Assembly: GCA_905221605.1 (NCBI GenBank)
Contig: CAJNDS010002662.1
Coordinates: 40,001 to 104,000, forward strand
Length of the DNA stretch: 64,000 nucleotides
From: Symbiodinium natans
Taxonomy: Eukaryota > Sar > Dinophyceae > Suessiales > Symbiodiniaceae
Reading direction: 5' to 3'
In this document: piece by piece, positions 42,201-49,904 of the stretch
Layout: each line of letters starts with the position of its first letter
Position numbering within the stretch: position 1 is the stretch's first letter
Notes under the pieces: model-generated
The model's input: the letters and a program-made list of their open reading frames with translations, nothing else
What the model was told of the DNA's origin: nothing
Databases searched by the model: none
Made by a program: the position numbers and the translations under genes

Positions 42201-43119
42201 CTTTGAACTCGGGGATGAGGGCAACATGCTTTGGCTTCTGGACACCAATGGAAGCCAAGGAGGAGAGGCGGAAAGCCTGCGTCGTGTCCTGCAGGAACTG
42301 GGGGTCAAGGCCCGCGGAGACGGCATCAACGGCGCGCTCACACAAGAGAGAAGGGTACTGGGCAGCTGCGGCAGTGTCAAACAGCCAACGGTGACCTTCC
42401 TTCTGGACGGACCAAGGGCGATGGGCATGGGTCTGGTCGCAGCTGATGGCAAGAGAGCTGAAAATAGATGGGGTGGCTCGGAAACGAGTCGGCTTAGGGC
42501 GGTCGCCACCATGCATGCACATGTCAAAACGCACGTCTTCAAGGCCAAAGTACCAATCAGCAAACTCAGGGCAGGATTGCTCAGCGGCGAACTGCTTGAC
42601 CAGAAGGGCGAGGGCAGCCCAGGTCCAGGCCGTGTCGGGGTTCTCGATGGAAACAGTGGCGCCCAGGAGCCAAGCCTGATGGAGGCAGGAAACACAAGTC
42701 CGGTAAACAGCATTGGCGGCTTCCACACGCTGAGCTTCGGCGGGCTGAAGATGAGGCAGACCTAAAGGATGCTTGGCTGAACGCAGCGGGCGAGGCTGAG
42801 GTGCTCCTTGAGCACGCAAATGAGCCGGAACGGCAATTTGCCGAGCACGACTGGATGTCCCGCACGGGATCCCTAGGTGGATCCAAGAGGCTCGGGTAAC
42901 ACGCAACATGTCCCCGAGCAAAAGAGCAGAAGAAGAGAGGCTAAGGTCAATCGGCAAAAAGGCAACGCGTGGCTTGAAACGATTGCTGGCGTGGTCGATG
43001 GGGAAAACATGCCAGCCCTTGCATGCGGCAGCGTATGACAAAACAGCAGAGCCGCAACAAATTTCGAAGAAAACCGCAAAAGGCGGGGAGTCGGTGGTGC
43101 CGGAAACAACAGGCCCTAG
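39202..43119 (-). CDS. Element C Pol: methyltransferase-like, 2OG oxygenase-like, RT, RNase H
   Basis: The frame is open from the Gag stop (43,120) to 39,202, about 1305 codons. It has no ATG at the front, which supports synthesis by readthrough. Numbering from the codon at 43,041, the methyltransferase-like domain begins upstream of residue 1 with VFFEICCGSAVLS. It continues with IHLGIPCGTSSRAR (C60), SIENPDTAW (133-135), DMCMHGGDRPKPT and QYPSLLCERA. The oxygenase-like domain (380-515) has H434-x-D436, H495 in VPHAVMPWRG and R504. A linker of about 250 residues precedes RT: RVIDNL (769), FDLSKAYKQ (D845), LPFGGSGSV, YVDD (917-918). RNase H: YTDGS (D1081), E1131, FVDN (D1156), NPADPPSR (D1205). 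Every expected catalytic position is filled. Which base or polymer the first two domains act on cannot be told from sequence. Confidence 0.88.
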   Translation of the reverse strand, partial: LGPVVSGTTDSPPFAVFFEICCGSAVLSYAAACKGWHVFPIDHASNRFKPRVAFLPIDLSLSSSALLLGDMLRVTRASWIHLGIPCGTSSRARQIAVPAHLRAQGAPQPRPLRSAKHPLGLPHLQPAEAQRVEAANAVYRTCVSCLHQAWLLGATVSIENPDTAWTWAALALLVKQFAAEQSCPEFADWYFGLEDVRFDMCMHGGDRPKPTRFRATPSIFSSLAISCDQTHAHRPWSVQKEGHRWLFDTAAAAQYPSLLCERAVDAVSAGLDPQFLQDTTQAFRLSSLASIGVQKPKHVALIPEFKAKVWASEPPHPDAKPLPGVTCSQCSQSQAQAPATPCWPVPLISPQDLPCPCLTSAPPHERLAWSLVQSGQASRDDLTTLCHLLPSDPASRRNRQAEGVAWTCGAYTFSGDVGLHRSVRTSPWTSLVLAAVVCHFAPGAMCTSIAVFCDMASPVHCDRFNDHRFFNVLVPLSHFQDGDVWVRSSSGVHPAPDGSGVMGELVPVSAGPCLLRTSVPHAVMPWRGSRVVLAAFVVSSWPRLPQKDLASLQELRFPWPNVHCSASNAAWGEGVGGLIYKATNSVKPQAWGVYYTPEEHLGCAINLPHPIDKACSVPDILRRAVFDLATVGCKEMHKRRLAKLEEIKDRASYRQVQEGHPITKGKRLALFRELLVESGFPDLSVCDFMEEGVSLVGAEPDSPLFSIRPKPMTMTPEQLDSQSVWRRRALLSSPPQQLEPEELMMLNDETEAECKAGFLEGPFSSEAEVSSRLGTDQWSPSQRFLLLQGEDQKPRVIDNLRDSGVNAAFGSSSYLSMHDCDFVTSLCLFVSKVWANRSEVSVTLETGEVLRGPWHSDFADSNCEWVGRCFDLSKAYKQVPIKEASLKYAVIAMPSRTGCWAFYLARGLPFGGSGSVFSFCKVSKAIWHLAVTQLSIISSVYVDDFPTLEVSPLAPSTTHVFSDLLDTLGWAHATSGKKAVDFQQKWCALGAQFDVSRLHEGSLQVSNKPGRLERILSMAETMEVPEARVKQTAESLHGLLNFAGGFVLGHAFKPVAKLYSALAVSPSSAGPESLRENRMLLQSVVQTCKPRVFSIHSPGAPLVLYTDGSFEKCKGLWGCLLVDPASGRKAVLHGRVPNRIISHWTRVAGQQVICEIELLAVVCARWAFGDAFESRLGFVFVDNESARMTLIKRCSPALAMFRLIAALSAIDAVHSFGAWYERVPSKSNPADPPSRGLISAICEKLSACDEGCFEIPPELEKFILSDTFEKRLLDDLVSAYQRRAQQHGMKGGNKMLLSNSGQVRG

Positions 43120-43122
43120 TCA
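43114..43122 (-). promoter_or_regulatory. Element C Gag-Pol stop codon in readthrough context (TGA CTA GG)
   Basis: The Gag frame ends CAC TCG TGA CTA GGG CCT GTT and stays open into Pol. Only one stop separates two intact genes in the same frame, and the context is shared with element B. UGA-CUA is an established leaky stop. The readthrough efficiency is inferred, not shown. Confidence 0.7.
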
Positions 43123-44379
43123 CGAGTGACTGCATTCACAGAAGGGCACGCCTTTCTTGAAGCAGTCCTTATGCCAACAGCAGTGCAGACCACGCTCACA
43201 ACGCTCCTTGGACTGATGTGGGCATTTGCCATGCTGGAAGAGGGCACAAATGAACTGCCGAGTCTTGGGCAAGCGAGAAACGCAGTTGGGAGGGATCTCA
43301 CGCAAAAGCTTGAGGATTTCTGCACGACGGGGATCCTGCTGCAAGGTCTCGCCTTTGCGCTTCAAAGGCGTGCCCTTGCCTTCTTTGCCCTGAGAACCCT
43401 TGCCTTTGCCGGCGCGGTCGCCCTTTTTACCAGGGCCCTTGCCACCATCTGGACGCTCTCCCTTGTAAGGGGAGAAGGCAGGAAGGGGGGCCAAACAGAC
43501 ATTCACCTGCGGAGAGTGCTGAAAGCGCTTAATGAAGGCATCCAAAGGGGGATCAGTGCCTTTGATGATCTTGATGTCACCGCGGCTCTCTTGGGCAATG
43601 AGCTGCCAAAGCTCGCGATCGGCGTTCAGGGCTTGGCCGATGCTGACATAGCGGTGGTTGGGTGGAGGCTCGCGGGTGACGGCATCAAACAAGTACGTAT
43701 GCCACTTTTCCTGGGCAATGAACGACATGAGACCCACCTGGTCGTACGCAAGAGCACGCCTGGTAAAGGCTTCACGAAGCTTGAGTTCGCCCCGAGTCTC
43801 ACACTCCAGATCGGCGTGGCGTTTGGAGATCTTCAAAGCGCCCTCAGAATCAAGGGTCACCTGCTGCATCGGCTTGTCATTACAGATTTCCTGGGCTCGG
43901 GATGGGCACTTATGTGGGGGCAAGTAAGTGATGGTGCCACTGTCGATCATAGATTGCAGCTTGTCGACTAGACCGTGAGAAGGTTCAACTCGCTCTGTAA
44001 AGACGAGACTGGGCAAGCGACGCTTTTGCGCCTCCAGACGAGAAATTCTCTCGGCCAGCGGAAGTTCCCGTGGAGGGTCCAAAGTGGATCTTTCAACTCG
44101 GGACTTCAAGTCCGAAATTGCGAAAGTGTGAGCTTCAAACCACAGGCGACGAAGATCTGGGATCTCGCGAGCAGCCAAGGCACGCTTCAAGAGTTTCTCC
44201 ACAGCTTCGATTAATGGGGCATCGTCGCCACTTTGGGGGTTGACTGCGCAAATGTAAGCAAGGCGACCAAAACTGTTGATACCGGCACCAACAAGACTGT
44301 TCACAAATGCTGCCTCCATGCCCACTGCCAGCGCTCTATCGGTGAAGCTGGCTTCGGACTCAAGCATGGTGGACGACAT
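43120..44379 (-). CDS. Element C Gag-like protein with Cys/His tail
   Basis: 419 codons from the Met of MSSTMLESEASF (44,379), chosen because B and D share this start region; the frame opens 18 codons earlier. The conserved N-terminal domain has FVNSLVGAGINSFGRLAYI. A helical part follows (LWFEAHTFAISDLKSRVE), then AFTRRALAYDQVGLMSFIAQEKWHTYLF and VSIGQALNADRELWQL. A Lys/Gly-rich basic linker comes next (GKGPGKKGDRAGKGKG), and a terminal cluster FICALFQHGKC, ERCERGLHCCWHKDCFKK, FCECSH. The order of Cys and His in the tail is shared with B. It probably binds and packages the element RNA. Its stop is the leaky TGA. Confidence 0.8.
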   Translation of the reverse strand: MSSTMLESEASFTDRALAVGMEAAFVNSLVGAGINSFGRLAYICAVNPQSGDDAPLIEAVEKLLKRALAAREIPDLRRLWFEAHTFAISDLKSRVERSTLDPPRELPLAERISRLEAQKRRLPSLVFTERVEPSHGLVDKLQSMIDSGTITYLPPHKCPSRAQEICNDKPMQQVTLDSEGALKISKRHADLECETRGELKLREAFTRRALAYDQVGLMSFIAQEKWHTYLFDAVTREPPPNHRYVSIGQALNADRELWQLIAQESRGDIKIIKGTDPPLDAFIKRFQHSPQVNVCLAPLPAFSPYKGERPDGGKGPGKKGDRAGKGKGSQGKEGKGTPLKRKGETLQQDPRRAEILKLLREIPPNCVSRLPKTRQFICALFQHGKCPHQSKERCERGLHCCWHKDCFKKGVPFCECSHS

Positions 44380-44717
44380 GGCAGTCAGGCTGCAGCTTGC
44401 AAGACAAGGAAGTGGACCCTGAGAGCCTTGCATAGGTCACGCGTCATTGTTCGTGGCATACAACACGAAGCATGTAAAGTGCATAGCAGGACATGCATGT
44501 ACATTGGAACATCTCTGCAGATGGCAAATCAGCACGTGCATGTTTTGATCTCCTGCAGCCAAATCAGTAAAGTAGTGGAATTGCTGACTCTCTTATGCAA
44601 AGATGAACTTGAAGGTACGGCTAAGGTTGCGAATTAGAATCACTGCAGGGCGGAGTCAGTGGATAGGGCGACCAAAAGAAAAGCAACCCTAGACTGTAAA
44701 ATCACATGAAAACGTGG
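44380..44717. other. Intergenic stretch between YR and Gag of element C
   Basis: About 340 bp without a supported ORF. Similar spacing (about 280 bp) is found between YR and Gag in D. It may contain whatever signal allows Gag translation. Confidence 0.4.
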
Positions 44718-46814
44718 TCATACCGACTCTCCCAGGCTTCGCGTGCCCCGGCACTGTTCGCACAGGATGAAGTCACGCGGCTCAAGGGGGTCATAAGAAA
44801 TGGCATAGTAGTTTTGACTGAGTGGTCTCCCGCACTTGAGAGTAGCGGGGTTCGCAGAAACAGCATGTACAATAGATGAAATACAATGCTGGACATATTT
44901 CCCGACCTCTGGTTCCTTCAGCCCGTCAGTAGAAGCTGGCACCAGGCAGGATTGGTGTTGGAGATCATCGTGATCTTCGAGGTCAACGTCAGAAACCTCG
45001 GACTCGTCAAAGCGTTGAAGTGCTTTGGCGGCATCCTCGCGCGTCAGGTCCGCGGCAATTTGCGCCACACGGCTGGCACGACTGGCATCAGGGTCGAAGT
45101 CACCCTGGCGGATTTGGTGGACGAGGTGTTGCAACTTGCCGAGCACGGGTGCCATCACATCGCGGCCGTAGGTGACAGGCATTGCCTCACCAGGCCCCAC
45201 ATGATGACCGAGCACACGTTTTTCGGCATCGGTGAAGTGATTCGACTTGGTAGCCCACGACAAGGGCGTGGCCTTGAGGCTATGCGTCGTGTAAAGTTTG
45301 ATGTCCTTGAAGTCAGGATGTCTAGAGGCTAAAATTTCCTGTAACCAGGCGCCACCCTCAGCTGCCGTCATATGCCTCTCAAGAAAGCATTCAGCCATCT
45401 CATCGCAAGCTGGCATCAACAAGTGCTCGTCCTCGAGACCAGCGATCCGGCGTGACTTCAGCCACGCTTCAGCCCATGGCTGACTACTGAAGGTATGCCC
45501 TAGAGCAATCAGAGGCATCAATGTGCGCCGATCAGCCTGTTTCTTTGCGGTTTTGTGCCCAAGCATCAGAGCCTCGATCAAGAACACAGAGCCCGAAACA
45601 TCAATGGACAAGCTTCGGGCCTTGGCGGCGTCGCTCCATCGAGCACAAGAAAAGAGGCAAAAAAGACAGAACCCAGCGATGATAGAATGGATCACTGATC
45701 CATCGAAGACTGCCTTCTCGAGGGATTTTACTAGCCAAACTTTCAGTGCTGGGGCTTGCTGCAAGGGCCGTTTCTCCATGTAGCAGTTGTGAGCACCTCC
45801 TTCGACACGAGGAGAAATGCAATCAGTGCTGTTGGTCACAGCGGTGAAGTGCATAAACCTCCAAGACGACACAAAGGCCCCTGCAGCAGTAGGCGCGGCC
45901 TTTTGATCACGAAGATGACAAATATAGTCATACAGATGCTGCTCAGTGGGGGCTAACGGGCGACCCCCGTTGGATTGCACCTGCCAGACAGAGAAGCGCA
46001 TGAAGTCACATGAGCGCTTGCACAAGGTAGCCGTTGCTTTGCTTGCATATACGTCAGATAAGATAGATGCAAGCTTTGGTGCCGGGATGATGCACCCGCT
46101 AGCCTCCAGTAGGGAACGACCTAGCTTGGAGTCGCTCGGTTCGAAGAGGATGATGTTGCGCAATCTAGTCAAGGCAGCAAGACGCAACTGATCGTCTGAC
46201 TTGGCCATCCTGGTGGCATAAAGACGCTTGGCCCTCTGCTGATTTTGCACAACCCATTCGAAAGCCCCAGCTGAACCATCACGGTGAGCAATAAGATCTG
46301 CAGTTGACTCTGCGCGTCCAAGAAAAGACAATGTGAAGGGATACTGGAGATTGTGGCGAGGACCTTCAAACACCGCGGCTCCGAATCCCTGCTCCCACGG
46401 AAACTTCATGATAGGCTTGCGCTTCTCTTCGTACAATGCTTGCGAAACAGGCAGAGGCAACTGACTGGATTCATTGCACTGCGTGGCCATAGTCTTGCGG
46501 GCTTTAGGTGCGGGCTCATGCACAGGGTCGTCTTGGCATTCTGATGGCGCGTCAGCAACTGGCTCGTACCATATGGCTTCTCTGGCTCGGGAATTGGTAC
46601 TCACAACCTCGGAACCATCATGCTTGTCTTGGAAGAACGGCGATGGAGACGGGACCTGAAATTCATCGATGGCATCCAACTCTTCTGTGAATGATCCGTG
46701 ATTTTGGGGGAAATCATCTCCCAAGCGGTCGAAACTGCCTCGATGTGTCTCAATGATGACATGACCTGATCCATCAGCGTCAGGGCGCTCAGAGCTATTC
46801 TCAAGCGAAGACAT
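44718..46814 (-). CDS. Element C tyrosine recombinase (HSxK class)
   Basis: 698 codons from ATG at 46,814, intact. An acidic, probably disordered N-terminus (1-120) is followed by a core-binding helical domain (about 245-330: YASKATATLCKRSCDFMRFSV, YDYICHLRDQK). The catalytic domain holds FSCARWSDAAK with R392, LGHKTAKK with candidate K421/K424, THSLKATPLSW with H511 and Lys514 where most YRs have Arg, VLGHHVGPGE (H537/H538), and VTYGRD with nucleophile Y549. A C-terminal extension ends in a Cys motif, LKCGRPLSQNYY...FILCEQCRG. It should integrate the circular cDNA by conservative recombination, without target-site duplication. It is encoded upstream of Gag, whereas DIRS and Ngaro elements encode YR last. 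Confidence 0.88.
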   Translation of the reverse strand: MSSLENSSERPDADGSGHVIIETHRGSFDRLGDDFPQNHGSFTEELDAIDEFQVPSPSPFFQDKHDGSEVVSTNSRAREAIWYEPVADAPSECQDDPVHEPAPKARKTMATQCNESSQLPLPVSQALYEEKRKPIMKFPWEQGFGAAVFEGPRHNLQYPFTLSFLGRAESTADLIAHRDGSAGAFEWVVQNQQRAKRLYATRMAKSDDQLRLAALTRLRNIILFEPSDSKLGRSLLEASGCIIPAPKLASILSDVYASKATATLCKRSCDFMRFSVWQVQSNGGRPLAPTEQHLYDYICHLRDQKAAPTAAGAFVSSWRFMHFTAVTNSTDCISPRVEGGAHNCYMEKRPLQQAPALKVWLVKSLEKAVFDGSVIHSIIAGFCLFCLFSCARWSDAAKARSLSIDVSGSVFLIEALMLGHKTAKKQADRRTLMPLIALGHTFSSQPWAEAWLKSRRIAGLEDEHLLMPACDEMAECFLERHMTAAEGGAWLQEILASRHPDFKDIKLYTTHSLKATPLSWATKSNHFTDAEKRVLGHHVGPGEAMPVTYGRDVMAPVLGKLQHLVHQIRQGDFDPDASRASRVAQIAADLTREDAAKALQRFDESEVSDVDLEDHDDLQHQSCLVPASTDGLKEPEVGKYVQHCISSIVHAVSANPATLKCGRPLSQNYYAISYDPLEPRDFILCEQCRGTRSLGESV

Positions 46815-46847
46815 ACTTTAAACCAAAAACTGACACAAAATCATTCG

Positions 46848-46990
46848 CAAGGAGATGCATAACTCCAAACCGATGACTGGACTTGCAACGTCACATCAAG
46901 CAAAGCACACATTGAATACAAGGAGATGCATAACTCCAAACCGATGACTGGACTTGCAACGTCACATCAAGCAAAGCACACATTGAATAC
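46848..46990. repeat. 71-bp tandem duplication in the 5' region of element C
   Basis: Two adjacent copies of a 71-bp unit (start CAAGGAGATGCATAACTCC), 46,848-46,918 and 46,919-46,989, essentially identical. They lie directly upstream of the recombinase start and could be a duplicated promoter or leader segment. Confidence 0.9.
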
Positions 46991-47588
46991 AGTCCTGTCA
47001 AGTGCACTCATGCAAGGAGGGTCATTTCTGCTCCAGGGGGCATTGGCACGCAAGTCACTTCACTCACGTGCAGAATCTGACATCTTGGCAGTGGCAGAAG
47101 AGTGATGAAAGAAATTAGAAGTCATGTACAAGGCTCAAGAAAGAAGTCACTCCTGACTGAGAGTCCCCAGCAAAATTCAGGAGGATTCATGGCGACTGCA
47201 GCCCACTATGGGAGCGAGACAGTGCTCAGGGTGCGCGTGCATGTGTCAGTATGCCCACACAAGCGTATGCGTTTGGCCAACGGCAAACGGGCGAAAAGCC
47301 TTTGAGCTGCCCCGGGCGAGGCATCTTCGGAACAGGTTTTTCCAAGAGAGGGAGGACGGTCAAAACTGCAACACCAAGAAACAGAGGGCGTGCTCTCTCC
47401 TGGCAAGCCAGATGGTTCAACCTGCGGAGGCGGGAGGTTGCTCTGCAATGCACGAAGCCACATGTCTACTCGTACGCGCCAGTGTAACTCAGGCTGCAAA
47501 ATCCTCAAGCAAGCCTCATGATTGCAATCACGCAAGTGAACAATGCGAGGCCCGTATGCAGGGCCCGAGCTTAGGTTCATGTTAAAAG
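46991..47588. other. Non-coding 5' region of element C
   Basis: No supported gene. Overlapping short frames exist on both strands but none has recognisable character. Confidence 0.5.
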
Positions 47589-47996
47589 TTAGGGATCAAG
47601 GGCAGACAGGTCGGGCGTCGGCTGACGCGGACCAAACACGCGCCACAAGTGGCCTAAGCGCCGCTGGATGTCGTCCACAAGTCGATGAACAAGAGTCCAG
47701 GGTGACGTCCCAGACCAGTCAGGGGGCGGCACACCCACAGCTCGCAAGAAGCCGGCTCGCTCAGCAGACAAGAGTCCAACTTGCGATGACAAGTTCTGAA
47801 CCTGAGACTGCAAATCCTCGATGTCAGAAGCTTGTGCTTGCACTTGCAATTGCAGCTCAAGAAGGGACTGGGAAATACGACCTATAGAAGTGGCGTGATC
47901 CCAAGTCAAACGCAAGTGAGCTCTCTCGGCCTCCTCTTCAACGGAGTCCTCAGGGACCAGTGTTCCCATCTGCAGCCCCCACGGGGCTGCGTGCAC
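47589..47996 (-). CDS. Small coiled-coil protein, first ORF of element C
   Basis: 135 codons, ATG at 47,996, just inside repeat A1. Residues 35-85 form a clear Leu/Val heptad pattern (IGRISQSLLELQLQV, DIEDLQSQVQNLSSQVGLL), a strong coiled-coil candidate of about seven heptads. The C-terminus carries PPPDWSGTSPW and WRVFGPRQPTPDLS. Known analogy: small coiled-coil ORF1 proteins that trimerise and bind RNA occur in several non-LTR elements, but I recognise no direct relative. It could equally be an accessory nucleoprotein or a chance frame. Placement between A1 and YR, and its coding-like composition, support reality. Confidence 0.5.
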   Translation of the reverse strand: MHAAPWGLQMGTLVPEDSVEEEAERAHLRLTWDHATSIGRISQSLLELQLQVQAQASDIEDLQSQVQNLSSQVGLLSAERAGFLRAVGVPPPDWSGTSPWTLVHRLVDDIQRRLGHLWRVFGPRQPTPDLSALDP

Positions 47997-48061
47997 GGTG
48001 CCCTAACGGCGCAGGTTAAGGGGCCTGGTTGAAGCAGAACCCGTTTGGGCACCCACACGGT

Positions 48062-48346
48062 TCACAAAGAAAATTTGACGCTCTGACACGTGTGATAGGC
48101 CAGAGCTGTGCTGGCTACGGCGGCAAGCTCAAAGTCAACATGCATCATGGGTAAATCCAAAGCATGGAAATCGAAGTGCAGCATGTACAAGAAAATAAAA
48201 TAACAGCGGGCAGGGGGTGCGGGGCACAAGAGATGGTCAAGTTCTGAAAAGGTGAATTTTTATGTACTTTCATTTTTGACAGTCGGTTGCGCTTCGTTCC
48301 TACGCCAACCCCAGTAGACTGCGGCACCTGCGAGCAGGCACCCAAC
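48062..48346 (-). repeat. Element C terminal repeat A1
   Basis: 285-bp partner of 38,700-38,984. Immediately beyond it, the D recombinase frame starts in mid-gene. Confidence 0.95.
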
Positions 48347-49904
48347 TTCCTTAATAGGTGTGCGTCTCGCAGGAAGACAGGGTCGGAATGCTCTTAAGTG
48401 CATGCGCGAGCTCTTCGGGAAGAAAGCAGTCAGCACAGTGGCCAAACGAGGTAATGCTTTGTTCCGCTTTGTCAGTTGGGTGCACTTGCGTTTCCCGGGA
48501 GACAGAGTTTTGCCCTTCAACAGTTTTCACTTCGATGAGTACCTGGAGGGTCTGTGCGCTCAGAAAGCCAAGCCCGGGGCTTTCACCAGCTTCACTGAAA
48601 GTGTGCACTTTGCAATCCACGTTGTCGGCGTGCCAATGGATGAGGGGACCGTTGGGAGTGGTTTCCTAAGAGTGGCCAAGGCTCCCCGTGTCTTCAGCCC
48701 CTGGGCCCTAGGGTTGGTTGCCACTCAGATCCAGAAGAGGTCTGAGCGAAAGCAAAGCGAGGTCTTGACTGTCGATGGGGTTGATCTGCTTGAAGAGACA
48801 CTGGGAAACCTGACGCCAGCCCAGTTGATCGGTACGCTGCAGGATGCTTCCTGTTCGCACTGTTCAGTCGCAGCCGGATCAGCGACCTGAAAAGGGTCTA
48901 TGGTTGGATTCTCGATTCTGCCGGACTAGTCGACAAAAGTGAGGGTTTCATAGAGTGTCGAACAAGGAGCCGCAAGACGGCTAAGGATTTGCTGCCCAGG
49001 GCCTTGCAATGCCCCTTGTTGCCCCCGCCATGGGCATCGGGACAGGTAGTTGGGGACTGAAGTTCGTTGAGGTTGCAAAAATGGTGGGTCTCGACCTTGA
49101 AGATCGTCCGTTGGGGCCCCTGCTGCCGGCGCCCGACCAAGCGGGAGGCTGGGTGCAGCGTTCTGTAACCGCAGCAGAGGCAGGAGCATGGCTCCGCTTG
49201 CTTTTGAGTCAAGAAAGACGCAGTGCTGAGGGCGTGAGCGGGCACTCCCTTAAGAGCACGACTCTTCCATGGGCCAGCAAGTTCGGCCTGGGACGCCGGG
49301 TTAGACTTCAGTTGGGTCATCATAGTACCGGGGATGGCGCTCTCAACACCTACGGGAGAGATTTCTTAGCGCCTGCATTGCGAGAATATGTTCAGTTGCT
49401 TGCTGCAGTGCGGAAGCGCACCTTTCTCCCCGATCTGACACGCTCCGGACGAGTCAAAACGGGCACTCCAAGCAAAAACAATGGAACGCTGTTGATGATG
49501 AGGGGGAGGGTCCTGGCGAAGGGGAGTCGAGTTCAGGATCTTCCTCCGACAGCTCCGAATCTCAGGATGAGGTTGTGTCAGGCATGCGGGATGCTACGCG
49601 AGGGCATGAAACCTTCCGTTGTCCGCTTGCAAAGCCCAAAGGTGCATGGCAGCCGGGTTGCATCATGTTCCGCCATGTCCGCACGCAGGTCGTCCATTTG
49701 CAGACAGAGGGAAGTTCGTCTGAAGTTTTTTCGTGTGGCCGTAAGATGAGCGCTGATTACGAGCGCGTCACAGAGACGCCATTTTTGGAACTCCGAAAAT
49801 GTAGAACATGCGAAGGGGCAAAGCCACTTCGAGACACCGGGGCCTTGGCTGAAGCCGTAGGGTCCGTGGTAGAGACTGTTAGGAAGCATGGCGCTGCAAG
49901 CTAA
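48347..49904 (+). pseudogene. Element D tyrosine recombinase (HSxK class), 5'-truncated and frameshifted
   Basis: Open without a start from the edge of element C. Frame 1 (to 48,890) gives the core-binding domain (GKKAVSTVAKRGNALFRFV, FNSFHFDEYLEGL). A second frame (about 48,843-49,060) gives CFLFALFSRSRISDLKRVYG with the first catalytic Arg and SRKTAKD with the Lys. A third (49,009-49,560) gives SGHSLKSTTLPW, LQLGHHSTGDGALNTYGRD. The last (49,575-49,904) gives the Cys-rich tail FSCGRKMSADY...RKCRTCEG. The residues match C: Lys in HSLK, GHH, YGRD. At least three frame changes make this copy dead. Confidence 0.8.

Larger units (their letters stand above)
38451..48346 (-). mobile_element. Element C: apparently intact YR retrotransposon with split direct repeats
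   Basis: About 9.9 kb. Own-direction order: A1 (48,346-48,062), coiled-coil ORF, tyrosine recombinase, Gag, leaky TGA, Pol, B1 (39,249-38,985), A2 (38,984-38,700), B2 (38,684-38,451). A1 and A2 are both 285 bp with about three mismatches, so the insertion is recent. A2 and B1 touch exactly (CACCCAAC then GTCTAACC). All large frames are open and all catalytic motifs are present. It is the reference copy for interpreting A, B and D. Confidence 0.9.

Noticed and set aside
39202-43041. Pol of element C starting at the codon at 43,041
   Set aside because: That codon is TTG, and the methyltransferase motif I (FFEICCGSAV) lies upstream in the same frame, so the true product must begin before it, most simply by readthrough from Gag.
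43126-43971. 281-codon plus-strand frame opposite element C Gag
   Set aside because: Antisense shadow of an intact, motif-bearing Gag. No independent support.
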